The notes: generated from the sequence alone by a model not told the origin. Counted from the first letter of the stretch, positions 1 through 8,449 are shown. The stretch: DNA of 64,000 bases from F23-B02 sp963613665 (GCA_963613665.1 CAVEAL010000008.1:1-64000); one strand, 5' to 3'. A program made the numbers and translations.

Positions 1-151
1 GGGGGCAAGACCCGCCTCGAGTTAGATAAACCGCCGTCGAAATCCTTGAAATTTCAAGGATTTCGGTAAAAGCATTTTGAATACTTTCAAAATGCTCGGC
101 GGAAAAGTGCAGTCAAAAAAAGTCCCTCGGGGGACTTTTTTTGACAAGCTG
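1..151 (+). repeat. 206-bp multi-hairpin element, copy 1 (5' end cut by window)
   Basis: This matches the two full copies at 6037-6242 and 11070-11275; by alignment about 57 bases lie off the left edge. It keeps all recognisable parts: the CCGCCG/CGGCGG outer pair enclosing two hairpins, and a terminal hairpin of GTC-A7-GTCCC paired with GGGAC-T7-GAC. Here the A and T runs are both 7 long, while in the other copies both are 6, a change that keeps the pairing. The right end (...TTGACAAGCTG, to 151) touches the stem of the cstA terminator, as in the other copies. It shows no coding capacity. Confidence 0.85.
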
Positions 152-178
152 AGGAGGCCGTCGTTTTGACGGCCTCCT
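152..178 (-). terminator. Terminator hairpin downstream of cstA
   Basis: Perfect 11-bp stem (AGGAGGCCGTC / GACGGCCTCCT) with a 5-nt loop, 70 bp past the cstA stop on the minus strand. It has no U-tract of its own. The next bases on the minus strand belong to the repeat element, whose first hairpin ends in a T-run and could supply termination. By analogy with the other two loci, a second copy of this hairpin should lie just left of the window. Confidence 0.7.
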
Positions 179-248
179 CTTGAGCAAACGCCGTCAGCCG
201 ATCGGCCGGCGTCTGCCCGAGTATGGTATTTTGTGTTTTGTGGACGTT

Positions 249-1979
249 TCAGGAATTTGCCGTCTTTGCCTGAGCCTGCTTCTTGAGAGTCTTTACGCCC
301 TCAATGACAAGGTCGATGGCAAGGATGATGAGCAGTACGGCAAGAACTGCGCGAACGGCTGCCCAGGTCACGTCGGTACCGGCGGTGATCAGGCCGATCT
401 GAGCCTTGATGGTGAACACCAGAGAGGTCAGAGTGACGATGAGCATGAAGACGAACGGGAAGTAGAACATCTTGTTGTCTCTGCCGATCTTGCCGAGCCA
501 TGCGGCGACGGCGAGCAGACCCAGGGCTGCGAGCAGCTGGTTTGCCGCACCGAACAGAGCCCAGATCTTGGCGTAGCCGGTCATGCCGAGCGCAACGCCG
601 AGAACGACGGTGATAGCGGTGGAGACGTACGGATTGGTCAGAACCTTGCGGGCACCGGTCATATCCTTGATGCTCTCGCCGGGCTTGATCCAGAACTCCT
701 GGAACATGTAGCGGGCAAGACGGGTCGCCGTGTCAAGCGAGGTCAGGCAGAAGGCCGAGACCGCGAGGATAAGCAGGGAATAGGTCACGCTCTGCGCACC
801 CGCGCCGAAGAGCTCACCGAGCATTGCGGAAAGGCCGCCGGCGAAAACCGCGGTGGGGACGACGGTGGTGCCTGCCTCGTAATCCTTCCAGATATACGCG
901 ACGGCGCACAGGGAGATGATGGCCAGTGCGGACTCGATGAGCATGCCGCCGTATGCGATGGGGCGTGCGTCGCGCTCGTTATCGAGCTGCTTTGCGGTCG
1001 TGCCGGAGCCGACGAGGGAGTGGAAGCCGGATATTGCGCCGCAGGCAATGGTCACAAACAGCGCCGGGAACAGGTAGCCCAGAGAGGTGCCGGTCGGGGC
1101 GATGGTGTCGGTGAAGCCTGTGAATGCGGGCATTGCGTCGATGCTCGGATGGCAGCCGATGATGCCGATAACGGCGAGGATCATCATGCCGTAGAGCAGG
1201 AACGAGCTCAGATAGTCGCGCGGCTGGAGCAGAATCCAGACCGGCGTTACCGAGGCGACGAGAATATAGACGCCGCAGATGATCATCCATGCCTCGTAGC
1301 TGAGGTAGATCGGATGCCAGTTGAGGCCTATGTACATTGCGATGGCAATGAGTACGACACCGATGATGGTGGAGATGCCGAGCGGTGCGTTTCTTCTGTA
1401 GACGAAGAAGCCGAACAGAATGGCCAGTACGATGAAGAAGATGGAGATCATCGCGGTGCTTGCGTTTGCGGCGCTCGCGGCGTAGTCTATGCTGCCGTCG
1501 GCAAGGTAGGTCGCCTTGAAGGTGTTTGCAACGATCGAGCCGAAGGCCGCGACGACGAGCAGGAGCGTCAGGTAAGCGAAGATGATGAACAGGCGCTTTG
1601 CCTTCAGGCCGATGCTGTCCTCGATAACGGTGCCGATGGACTTGCCGTTGTTGCGGACCGATGCGAACAGCGAGCCGAAGTCATGCACACCGCCGAAGAA
1701 TATGCCGCCTATGAGCACCCAGAGTGCAACGGGTACCCAGCCGAAAACGGCGGCCTGGATAGGTCCGTTTATCGGGCCTGCGCCGGCGATGGAGGAGAAG
1801 TGGTGTCCCATAAGAACGGGCGCTTTCGCGGGGACATAGTCCACACCGTCTTCCATGGTGTGAGAGGGAGTCGCCTTGCTCGGATCTACTCCCCATTTCT
1901 TTGAGAGCCATCTGCCGTAGAAAATATAACCGATAAGCAGAATGGCGATGCTGACAATAAGTAATACGGCAGCATTCAT
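249..1979 (-). CDS. cstA: CstA-family carbon starvation / peptide or pyruvate transporter
   Basis: 576-residue polytopic membrane protein of the CstA family. The N-terminal helix is followed by the family signature around residues 50-75 (KAPVLMGHHFSSIAGAGPI) and FFGGVHDFG near residue 95. Family members import peptides or pyruvate under carbon limitation; which substrate applies here cannot be read from sequence. The length agrees with the shorter Gram-positive CstA forms. ATG start at 1979 with an SD just upstream. It lies 26 bp downstream of a small unknown gene, so the two are probably co-transcribed from the promoter near 2570-2597. Confidence 0.93.
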   Translation of the reverse strand: MNAAVLLIVSIAILLIGYIFYGRWLSKKWGVDPSKATPSHTMEDGVDYVPAKAPVLMGHHFSSIAGAGPINGPIQAAVFGWVPVALWVLIGGIFFGGVHDFGSLFASVRNNGKSIGTVIEDSIGLKAKRLFIIFAYLTLLLVVAAFGSIVANTFKATYLADGSIDYAASAANASTAMISIFFIVLAILFGFFVYRRNAPLGISTIIGVVLIAIAMYIGLNWHPIYLSYEAWMIICGVYILVASVTPVWILLQPRDYLSSFLLYGMMILAVIGIIGCHPSIDAMPAFTGFTDTIAPTGTSLGYLFPALFVTIACGAISGFHSLVGSGTTAKQLDNERDARPIAYGGMLIESALAIISLCAVAYIWKDYEAGTTVVPTAVFAGGLSAMLGELFGAGAQSVTYSLLILAVSAFCLTSLDTATRLARYMFQEFWIKPGESIKDMTGARKVLTNPYVSTAITVVLGVALGMTGYAKIWALFGAANQLLAALGLLAVAAWLGKIGRDNKMFYFPFVFMLIVTLTSLVFTIKAQIGLITAGTDVTWAAVRAVLAVLLIILAIDLVIEGVKTLKKQAQAKTANS

Positions 1980-2005
1980 GGTTTTGTTCTCTCCTTTTTA
2001 TGTTG

Positions 2006-2506
2006 TTATTTCAGCAGCGTTTTTTTCAAAAGCTGGGCTGTACTTCTTCCGCTTCCGTTGGCGGCGGTCTTTCCCGTGCCGAGCTCTATAAGGCCGGTGT
2101 GGAAATCCATCCAGCCGTAATAGGACAAACGGAAGCTCTTGTATATCCTCGTGCGCTTTAATGCGCGTACGGCGTCGCCGTCGCAGCTGTCGCATACAAA
2201 CAGCGCCGTTATGTATGAGCACATGTGTCCGGGCTTCGGCTCTATGCGGCTCATGCCGTCGCGGTGGGCGTAGTCGCGGCAGCGCCGGAATATCTCCTTC
2301 GTCAGGTGGGGGACATTGAAAATGTAGACATATTCGTTGCTGTCGGCCTCCCAGAGCTTGGCCGCCTTGACGAGAACATACTTCTCCGAGTGAACGTAAA
2401 GAAAACAGGTCGCGGCCAGAAGATCCGCGTTTTCATCAAAGCGCTCAACATCGAAATAGACCGAATAGCTATCGCAGAGCCTATCTATTGCCTCGAGCCG
2501 TGTCAC
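2006..2506 (-). CDS. Hypothetical protein, first gene of the cstA operon
   Basis: 166 residues, no signal peptide or membrane helix seen, so probably cytoplasmic. GTG start chosen at 2506 because a GAGGGTGAG SD precedes it at good spacing. The middle is rich in aromatic and charged residues and contains a CDSCDG segment; I do not recognise a catalytic motif. It is followed after 26 bp by cstA, so a role tied to transport or its control is plausible, but this is inference from position only. Confidence 0.75.
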   Translation of the reverse strand: MTRLEAIDRLCDSYSVYFDVERFDENADLLAATCFLYVHSEKYVLVKAAKLWEADSNEYVYIFNVPHLTKEIFRRCRDYAHRDGMSRIEPKPGHMCSYITALFVCDSCDGDAVRALKRTRIYKSFRLSYYGWMDFHTGLIELGTGKTAANGSGRSTAQLLKKTLLK

Positions 2507-2568
2507 GTTCTCACCCTCTCGTGTTAATAAAGCTTTAAATTCGTTAATTTTTATTCAAAGATATTAAC

Positions 2569-2597
2569 AGTATATATCTGTTAACCGTGAAAATCAA
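2569..2597 (-). promoter_or_regulatory. Sigma-A-type promoter of the cstA operon
   Basis: On the minus strand: -35 TTGATT (2597-2592), 17-bp spacer, -10 TATACT (2574-2569). It lies about 60 bp upstream of the GTG start at 2506. Confidence 0.6.
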
Positions 2598-2703
2598 GTG
2601 CTTTTGACGAATTTTTAGCATTACATTTTGTCATGTTACACAAAAAACAGTTAAGAAAACGTTAAGTAAATTGATTTAAGCGCATATTAAGAATAAATGC
2701 TCC

Positions 2704-2732
2704 TTTACAAGTGCAAAAACATGAAGTATGAT
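2704..2732 (+). promoter_or_regulatory. Sigma-A-type promoter of the RNA methyltransferase gene
   Basis: TTTACA (2704-2709), 17-bp spacer, TATGAT (2727-2732), about 37 bp before the ATG at 2769. The surrounding 2527-2747 interval is very AT-rich and holds no gene. Confidence 0.6.
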
Positions 2733-2768
2733 AAAATGCAATGAATTTTGATACAAACGGAGATAAAT

Positions 2769-3884
2769 ATGGATAAGTTTAAGCTTTGCGTGCCATGCCT
2801 GCTCGGCCTCGAGGGGCCTATATCCGATGAACTGCGCCGCATGAAGATGCAGAACGTTCAGAACGAAAACGGAAGAGTCTATTTTACGGGCGGCGCGGCG
2901 GAGATAGCAAAGGCAAATATAAACCTGCGCATCGGTGAACGTGTGCTTCTCGAGCTCGGAAGATTCAGGGCCGAGACATTCGACGAGCTTTTCGAGCGCA
3001 CGAAGGCTCTGCCGTGGGAGGAGCTCATACCGAAGGATGCAGCCTTCCCCGTAAAGGGCTACAGCCTCAATTCAAAGCTCTTTTCCGTATCCGACTGCCA
3101 GAAGATAATCAAAAAGGCAATAGTCGAGAGGCTGAAGAGCGTTTACGGCATCGAGTGGTTTCCCGAGACTGCGGAGATCTATCAGATACAGTTTTCGATA
3201 ATGAAGGACACGGCGTCCTTGTGCATCGACACCTCGGGCGAGGGCCTGCACAAGCGCGGTTACCGCCCGGCGCATAACGCTGCGCCCCTCAAGGAGACGA
3301 TGGCAGCAGCCATGGTCAGCCTTTCGCGCTATCGCGGCAGGGAGGACTTCTGCGACCCCTTCTGCGGCAGCGGAACGATCCCCATAGAGGCTGCGCTCAT
3401 CGCCAAAAACCGCGCCCCCGGCCTGCACCGAGAGTTTTCGGCCATGCGCTGGAGAAGTCTTGACCGTGCGGTATGGCAGCTTGAGCGCGAGGAGGCCGCG
3501 TCGCGGGAGTTTAACGGCAGCTACAATATAATAGGTGCGGATATCGATCCCGCCGCGCTCAGAATAGCGCGCGAGAACGCCGAACGCGCCGGAGTTTCGG
3601 ACATTGTCCGCTTTGAGAAGGCCGACGCGGCAAAATTCGACCGCCATACCGAAAACGGCATCATCGTAACAAACCCGCCCTACGGCGAGCGCATCATGGA
3701 AAAGCAGGAGGCCGAGCGGCTGTACAGGCTTTTCGGCGAGGCGTGGCGCAAAACGGAGAACTGGAAGCTGTATCTCCTGTCCTCGCACACGGAGTTTGAG
3801 CGCAGCTTCGGCAAAGCCGCCGATAAAAAGCGCAAGCTCTATAACGGAATGATCAAATGTGACCTGTTCATATATCTGAAATAA
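2769..3884 (+). CDS. THUMP-domain class I SAM-dependent RNA methyltransferase (RlmL/YpsC-like)
   Basis: 371 residues. An N-terminal ferredoxin-like/THUMP region (to about residue 155) is followed by a Rossmann methyltransferase domain with DPFCGSGTIPIEAAL (SAM-binding motif) and the catalytic NPPYGER typical of N-methylation of a base amino group. This is the family of 23S rRNA guanine-N2 methyltransferases (RlmL N-terminal part, B. subtilis YpsC). ATG at 2769 is preferred over an upstream in-frame TTG at 2748 because an ACGGAGA SD sits 5-6 bases before it. Stand-alone gene on its own promoter. Confidence 0.9.
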   Translation: MDKFKLCVPCLLGLEGPISDELRRMKMQNVQNENGRVYFTGGAAEIAKANINLRIGERVLLELGRFRAETFDELFERTKALPWEELIPKDAAFPVKGYSLNSKLFSVSDCQKIIKKAIVERLKSVYGIEWFPETAEIYQIQFSIMKDTASLCIDTSGEGLHKRGYRPAHNAAPLKETMAAAMVSLSRYRGREDFCDPFCGSGTIPIEAALIAKNRAPGLHREFSAMRWRSLDRAVWQLEREEAASREFNGSYNIIGADIDPAALRIARENAERAGVSDIVRFEKADAAKFDRHTENGIIVTNPPYGERIMEKQEAERLYRLFGEAWRKTENWKLYLLSSHTEFERSFGKAADKKRKLYNGMIKCDLFIYLK

Positions 3885-3935
3885 ACTCGCAGAAAAAAAT
3901 ATATAAAAATTTTTGCGAATTTTTCATTTTAGGGC

Positions 3936-3966
3936 TTGAAATTTTAAAAATATGTGCTATTATAAT
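3936..3966 (+). promoter_or_regulatory. groESL promoter
   Basis: TTGAAA at 3936-3941 and TATAAT at 3961-3966 (19-bp spacing), or TATTAT at 3958-3963 (16 bp). It lies immediately upstream of the CIRCE operator, so bound HrcA would cover the transcription start. Confidence 0.7.
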
Positions 3967-3968
3967 AA

Positions 3969-4005
3969 CCGAGTTAGCACTCAGAGCAAAAGAGTGCTAA
4001 CTCGG
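3969..4005 (+). promoter_or_regulatory. CIRCE operator (HrcA binding site)
   Basis: Exact consensus TTAGCACTC-N9-GAGTGCTAA at 3974-4000, with the palindrome extended by five further pairs on each side (CCGAG / CTCGG). CIRCE is the operator of the heat-shock repressor HrcA in Firmicutes. hrcA itself is not in this window. Confidence 0.97.
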
Positions 4006-4048
4006 TCGAATTTTTAATTTCGTATATTTATAATTGGAGGTATATATG

Positions 4049-4333
4049 ATGAAACTCAAGCCTTTGGCAGACAGAGTAGTGCTTATGCAGTCCAAAGCCG
4101 AGGAAAAGACCCAGAGCGGTATATTCCTCGCCGCGTCTGCGCAGGAAAAGCCCGAAATATATGAAGTGGTCGAGGTAGGCCCCGGCGGCATTGTTGACGG
4201 CAACGAAGTTAAAATGGAAGTTAAGGTCGGCGAAAAGGTCCTCGTCGGCAAATACAGCGGAAGCAAGATAAAGCTCGATGAGCAGGAATACACCATCGTC
4301 CGTCAGAGCGACATTCTCGCTGTTGTAGAATAA
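4049..4333 (+). CDS. groES: Co-chaperonin GroES (10 kDa)
   Basis: 94 residues. It begins MKLKPLADRVVL and has the mobile loop (EEKTQSGIFLAAS) and the GKYSG-(8)-DEQEYTIVR C-terminal part of the GroES fold. It forms the heptameric lid of GroEL in the cytoplasm. The start at 4049 gives 8-base spacing to GGAGG (4036-4040); the ATG directly before it at 4046 is also possible. First gene of the CIRCE-controlled groESL operon, with groEL 15 bp downstream. Confidence 0.97.
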   Translation: MKLKPLADRVVLMQSKAEEKTQSGIFLAASAQEKPEIYEVVEVGPGGIVDGNEVKMEVKVGEKVLVGKYSGSKIKLDEQEYTIVRQSDILAVVE

Positions 4334-4348
4334 GGAGGCACTTATATT

Positions 4349-5977
4349 ATGGCAAAACAGATAATTTTCGGCGAAGAGGCACGCAAGGCTATAGAGCGCG
4401 GCGTGAACCAGCTTGCAGATACCGTTAAGATCACCCTCGGCCCCAAGGGCCGCAACGTTGTGCTCGATAAGAAATTCGGCGCACCGCTGATCACCAACGA
4501 CGGCGTTACCATCGCAAAGGAAATAGAGCTCGAAGATCCGTTCGAGAACATGGGTGCGCAGCTTATAAAGGAAGTCTCCACCAAGACAAACGACGTGGCC
4601 GGCGACGGTACCACCAGCGCAACGGTCCTCGCTCAGGCAATGATCAACGAGGGACTTAAAAACCTCGCGGCGGGCGCAAATCCCATGACCATGAAGCGCG
4701 GCATGAAAAAGGCCACCGACGCTGCGGTAGAAGCGATCCGCGCAAACTCCCAGCCGGTATCCGGCAGCGGCGATATCGCCCGTGTCGGCGCTATCTCCAG
4801 CGGCGACGACGTTATCGGCAGCCTGATCGCAGAGGCGATGGAAAAGGTCTCGCAGAACGGCGTTATCACCATCGAGGAGTCCAAGACCGCCGATACCTAC
4901 AGCGAGGTCGTCGAGGGCATGCAGTTTGACCGCGGCTACCTCAGCCCCTACATGGCAACCGATACCGAGAAGATGGAGGCCGTCCTTGAGGACGCTCTCA
5001 TCCTCATCACCGATAAGAAGGTCACCAACATTCAGGAGATCCTGCCCCTGCTCGAGCAGATCGTAAAGGCCGGCAGAAAGCTCCTTATCATCGCAGAGGA
5101 CGTCGAGGGTGAGGCTCTTGCAACCATCATCCTCAATAAGCTGCGCGGCACCTTCACCTGCGTGTGCGTCAAGGCCCCCGGCTTCGGCGACAGACGCAAG
5201 GAGATGCTCCAGGATATCGCCATCCTCACCGGCGGCCAGCTCATTTCCTCCGACCTCGGCATGGAGCTCAAGGACGCTCAGATCGACATGCTCGGTCAGG
5301 CACGTCAGATCAAGGTCACCAAGGAGAATACCGTTATCGTTGACGGCGCGGGCCAGTCTGCCGATATCAAGGCGCGCATCGCTCAGATAAACGCTCAGAT
5401 CGAGACCACCACCTCCGAGTATGACAAGGAAAAGCTCCAGGAGCGCCTTGCAAAGCTCTCCGGCGGCGTGGCAGTCATCAAGGTCGGCGCAGCCACCGAG
5501 ACCGAGATGAAGGAAAAGAAGCTGCGCATCGAGGATGCACTCAACGCAACCCGCGCAGCCGTTGAAGAGGGTATCGTAGCAGGCGGCGGTACGGCATACG
5601 TCGCGGCCGCAAAGGCTGCCGACACGCTCGCAGCGTCTCTTGAAGGCGACGAGAAGACCGGTGCGGCCATCATCGCAAAGGCTCTGAAGGCTCCCATCAT
5701 GCAGATCGCCGCAAACGCAGGCCTCGAGGGTGCTGTCATCCTCGACAAGGTCTACGGCAGCAGCGAGGCTTCCTACGGCTTTGATGCGGCTGCCGAGCAG
5801 TACGGCAACATGATCCAGCTCGGCATCATCGACCCGACCAAGGTCTGCCGCAGCGCACTGGAGAATGCATCGAGCGTTGCATCCATGGTACTCACCACCG
5901 AGAGCCTTGTGACCGACATCCCCACGCCTCCCGCACAGGCGGCAGCCCCCGCCGGCGGCGACATGGGCATGTACTAA
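4349..5977 (+). CDS. groEL: Chaperonin GroEL (60 kDa)
   Basis: 542 residues, full family length. Contains GPKGRNVVLDKKFG, the ATP-binding VAGDGTTSATVLAQ, the apical-domain substrate-binding region, GGGTAYV near residue 415, and a short Gly/Met tail (GGDMGMY). It forms the folding chamber with GroES. The AAGGAGG SD (4332-4338) overlaps the groES stop, so translation is probably coupled. Transcription ends at the hairpin at 6009-6036. Confidence 0.98.
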   Translation: MAKQIIFGEEARKAIERGVNQLADTVKITLGPKGRNVVLDKKFGAPLITNDGVTIAKEIELEDPFENMGAQLIKEVSTKTNDVAGDGTTSATVLAQAMINEGLKNLAAGANPMTMKRGMKKATDAAVEAIRANSQPVSGSGDIARVGAISSGDDVIGSLIAEAMEKVSQNGVITIEESKTADTYSEVVEGMQFDRGYLSPYMATDTEKMEAVLEDALILITDKKVTNIQEILPLLEQIVKAGRKLLIIAEDVEGEALATIILNKLRGTFTCVCVKAPGFGDRRKEMLQDIAILTGGQLISSDLGMELKDAQIDMLGQARQIKVTKENTVIVDGAGQSADIKARIAQINAQIETTTSEYDKEKLQERLAKLSGGVAVIKVGAATETEMKEKKLRIEDALNATRAAVEEGIVAGGGTAYVAAAKAADTLAASLEGDEKTGAAIIAKALKAPIMQIAANAGLEGAVILDKVYGSSEASYGFDAAAEQYGNMIQLGIIDPTKVCRSALENASSVASMVLTTESLVTDIPTPPAQAAAPAGGDMGMY

Positions 5978-6008
5978 GCGAAAAGCTTCCCGATAAGACA
6001 ATAATAAC

Positions 6009-6036
6009 AAACGAGCATCCGAAAGGATGCTCGTTT
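6009..6036. terminator. groEL terminator hairpin, duplicate 1
   Basis: Stem AAACGAGCATCC / GGATGCTCGTTT, GAAA loop. The 29-base sequence 6008-6036 is repeated exactly at 6243-6271, with the 206-bp element between the copies. It serves groEL on the plus strand. Confidence 0.9.
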
Positions 6037-6242
6037 CAGCTTGTCAAAAAAGACCCTTGAGGGACTTTTTTGACTGCGCTTTTCCGCCGAGCATTTTGAA
6101 AACGTTCAAAATGCTATTACCGAAATCCTTGAAATTTCAAGGATTTCGACGGCGGTTTATCCAACTTGAGGCGGGCCTTGCCCCCTCAAACTCCCCCGCT
6201 GCGCGGATATATTCACGCAGCAGCATAGTTTTTTGACAGTCT
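6037..6242 (-). repeat. 206-bp multi-hairpin element, copy 2 (complete)
   Basis: 206 bp, inverted relative to copy 3. The ends are CAGCTTGTCAAAAAA and (reverse complement of the other end) AGACTGTCAAAAAA, an imperfect terminal inverted repeat. The interior holds the terminator-like hairpin (6042-6074, one mismatch in the stem), then GCATTTTGAA and GAAATCCTTGAAA hairpins inside a CCGCCG/CGGCGG pair, then a TTGAGG/CCTCAA and a GCTGCG/CGCAGC hairpin. The groEL/HAD shared terminator is duplicated on both sides. No ORF. Confidence 0.92.
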
Positions 6243-6243
6243 C

Positions 6244-6271
6244 AAACGAGCATCCGAAAGGATGCTCGTTT
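6244..6271. terminator. Terminator hairpin, duplicate 2 (serves the HAD gene on minus strand)
   Basis: Exact copy of the 6009-6036 hairpin. It lies 21 bp past the stop of the minus-strand HAD gene, so it can act for that convergent gene while the other copy serves groEL. Before the element inserted, one bidirectional hairpin would have served both. Confidence 0.88.
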
Positions 6272-6292
6272 GCTGTTCTGCGCGATATAGCT

Positions 6293-7114
6293 TCAAATAC
6301 TCCGGAGAATATTGTGAAGCTCGTGTACGTCTGCAAGCGTGTAGTCCGGCTGACGCTCGGCGGCTACGGCCATTTCCTTCGTTGTCTCGCCGGAGAGAAC
6401 GAGCACGGAAACGGCGCCCGCGTTCTGCGCGACCGCTATGTCGGTGTACAGTCTGTCGCCGACTGCGCAGATATTCTCGTTGGCTATGCCGGTCATTTCG
6501 GAGATGACGTCGATCATATTGCGGTTGGGCTTTCCGATGTAGTTGGGCTTTACACCGCTTGAGGCGGTCAGCAGGGCGCATATGCTGCCGCAGTCGGGCA
6601 GCACCTCGTCGTGCGGCATCGGGCAGACCCAGTCGGGGTTCGCGGCGATGAAATGAGCGCCGCGGCGCAGGAAGTGGCAGGCTCTGTCGAGCTTTTCGTA
6701 TACAAGCTCGGTGTCGAAGCCCTGCACCACAACGTCGACGCTGTCTGCGTCCGTGCGCCCGTTTTCGTCGTTCACGAGGTCGATGCCGTAGCTTACAAGC
6801 TCACGGTAGAATGCCTTTGTGCCGGCAAGATAGACCTTCGCACCGGGGTGGCGCTGGTTAAGGTACATGCCCGTTGCCATGCCGGAGGTGAAAACGTTCT
6901 CCGCCTCGCAGGGAAAGCCCAGACGGCGCAGCCTTGTGATATAGTCTGACCCGGCGCGGGAGGAATTGTTCGTAAGATATATGTATTTTTTCCCGAGCCC
7001 CGGCAGATCCTCCATGAGCTCTATCGCCCCCTCGTAAACATTGTCGCCGAGGTAAAGGGTGCCGTCCATGTCGAAAAGAAACAGCTCGGTGTTTTTAAGC
7101 TTGTCGTAATTCAT
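6293..7114 (-). CDS. HAD-IIA family phosphatase (NagD/AraL/PGP-like)
   Basis: 273 residues. HAD motif I is FLFDMDGTL, motif II YLTNNSS, the motif III Lys sits in IGKPNRN, and motif IV is GDRLYTDI, with the C2a cap between motifs II and III. Members dephosphorylate small phosphorylated metabolites such as sugar phosphates, glycerol phosphate or phosphoglycolate. ATG at 7114 is chosen because GAGGAG precedes it by 7 bases; an in-frame ATG at 7129 overlaps the upstream stop. It follows the glycerol-1-phosphate dehydrogenase gene by 11 bp in the glycerol block, so a glycerol phosphate or related substrate is a reasonable guess. Confidence 0.88.
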   Translation of the reverse strand: MNYDKLKNTELFLFDMDGTLYLGDNVYEGAIELMEDLPGLGKKYIYLTNNSSRAGSDYITRLRRLGFPCEAENVFTSGMATGMYLNQRHPGAKVYLAGTKAFYRELVSYGIDLVNDENGRTDADSVDVVVQGFDTELVYEKLDRACHFLRRGAHFIAANPDWVCPMPHDEVLPDCGSICALLTASSGVKPNYIGKPNRNMIDVISEMTGIANENICAVGDRLYTDIAVAQNAGAVSVLVLSGETTKEMAVAAERQPDYTLADVHELHNILRSI

Positions 7115-7125
7115 AAGCGTACTCC

Positions 7126-8361
7126 TCATTTTATGAGTCTGGTCATTCTTGCAAAGGTCAGGCGGTTGCGTATCGCCGAGGATATATCGAGGAAATCGTC
7201 CCTTACGCTCTCGTCGATCTCAAGCTCGGCGAGGGAATGCTTTGCGCCTATCTTCGTGTAGAGCTCCGTGAGCTCCTCGGCGGTCGGGATGCCGGCGATT
7301 ATACCGCGTATTTCCTGCCAGCGGAGCTTTATGTTCTCCGGATCAAAGCTCTTGAGAACGTCGTTTTCGTTTTCCCTGAGTATGCCGTCTGCCAGAGCGC
7401 CGAACTCCGCGCGCACCCAGCCCTCGTCCAGCGGCTCGAAGGGTCTGACTTCGATGCTTTCGCGCTTTGCGTACTCGTGATACGCGCGTGCGCACATTAT
7501 CGTGCCCACGCCGACGCACTCGCCGTGCATGCCGTGGGCGTGCTCAAAGCCCTTGGGCTTCATCTCGACAAGATGCGCAACGAGGTGCTCGGCTCCGGAA
7601 GCCGCCCGGCTGTTGGAAAGTATCTGCATCGTAAGCCCCGAGAGCATCTGCGTGTACGCCATGGCCTCATAGTCGGGAGCCTTGCCCTCGGCAAGCTCAT
7701 GCGCGCAGCGCACCATGATATCCAGAGCTTCCTGCGCCATGCCGCAGACCTTACCGCAGAAATACTCACCCGAAACGAGGTGAGCGATCTTCCAGTCGGC
7801 AATGGAGACGTACTTTGCCATGATGTCCTGAACACCTGCAATGGTGAGAAACATCGGTGCGCCCGAGACGATATCCATATCACAGATAACGGCATCGGCC
7901 GCCTGCATGGGTATGGACTTTTTCTGCCCGTCGATTATGATGGAGCAGATATCGGCCGTGAAGCCGTCGGAGGAGACGATGGTAGGGACGGCGACAAAGG
8001 GTATTCCGAGTTTGTACGCGCTGTAGCGGGCAAAGTCCATAAGCGTGCCGCCGCCGACGGTGACAATGTAGTCGGGCCTGCGCTCAAACAGCTTCATCAT
8101 GTCCTCGATCATGCCCTTTTCGCTGTGCAGCCCCTCGGCCTTCAGTATGATCTCCTGATCGGCGGGAACGTGGGTCACGGAGGGCAGGTTGTATGTGTTG
8201 GTGTCGTATATGACCGTGCGGAAGCCGTGCAGCCCGCAGTCGTCCATGTATTTATCGAATTTTTTCAGCGCACCGTACTCGCATACGACGAGCTTTGTGC
8301 GCAGCTCGTGGTCGCGCCCGCATTCGCAGACGCCGGTGTATTTCGTGCAGTCAAGTATCAT
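7126..8361 (-). CDS. sn-Glycerol-1-phosphate dehydrogenase (AraM/EgsA family)
   Basis: 411 residues, iron-containing alcohol dehydrogenase fold. The NAD-binding GGGTLMDFARYSA and the metal/substrate region SSDGFTAD are present, with His residues in EHLVAHL and HGMHGECVGVG. The family reduces dihydroxyacetone phosphate to glycerol-1-phosphate, the archaeal-type stereoisomer; in Bacillus AraM feeds heptaprenylglyceryl phosphate synthesis with PcrB. ATG at 8361 has a GGGAGG SD. It is followed by a HAD phosphatase and preceded by glpK-glpF, across a hairpin terminator, so it may be partly read through from glpKF. Confidence 0.9.
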   Translation of the reverse strand: MILDCTKYTGVCECGRDHELRTKLVVCEYGALKKFDKYMDDCGLHGFRTVIYDTNTYNLPSVTHVPADQEIILKAEGLHSEKGMIEDMMKLFERRPDYIVTVGGGTLMDFARYSAYKLGIPFVAVPTIVSSDGFTADICSIIIDGQKKSIPMQAADAVICDMDIVSGAPMFLTIAGVQDIMAKYVSIADWKIAHLVSGEYFCGKVCGMAQEALDIMVRCAHELAEGKAPDYEAMAYTQMLSGLTMQILSNSRAASGAEHLVAHLVEMKPKGFEHAHGMHGECVGVGTIMCARAYHEYAKRESIEVRPFEPLDEGWVRAEFGALADGILRENENDVLKSFDPENIKLRWQEIRGIIAGIPTAEELTELYTKIGAKHSLAELEIDESVRDDFLDISSAIRNRLTFARMTRLIK

Positions 8362-8395
8362 TATGCTTTACCTCCCGTATGATTTTTATATTCTG

Positions 8396-8449
8396 AAAAA
8401 ACAGCGAACAGAGACCTTCTTGAACGGAGCAAGGCACACTGTTCGCTGT
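8396..8449 (-). terminator. Intrinsic terminator between glpF and araM
   Basis: Arms ACAGCGAACAG (8401-8411) and CTGTTCGCTGT (8439-8449) form an 11-bp stem around a long loop. On the minus strand it is followed by a T-run (complement of 8395-8400). A second short hairpin with a tetraloop, AGCTGCC/GGCAGCT, lies at 8471-8488. The position, at the end of glpKF and just upstream of the araM SD, suits either an operon end or a partial terminator. Confidence 0.75.

Noticed and set aside
180..1904. 574-residue plus-strand ORF opposite cstA
   Set aside because: Low-complexity Gly/Asp/Glu sequence with no domain, no SD, fully antisense to a clear CstA gene.
4028..6010. 660-residue minus-strand ORF opposite groESL
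   Set aside because: Antisense shadow produced by the codon bias of groEL; it would cross groES, groEL and the SD sites.
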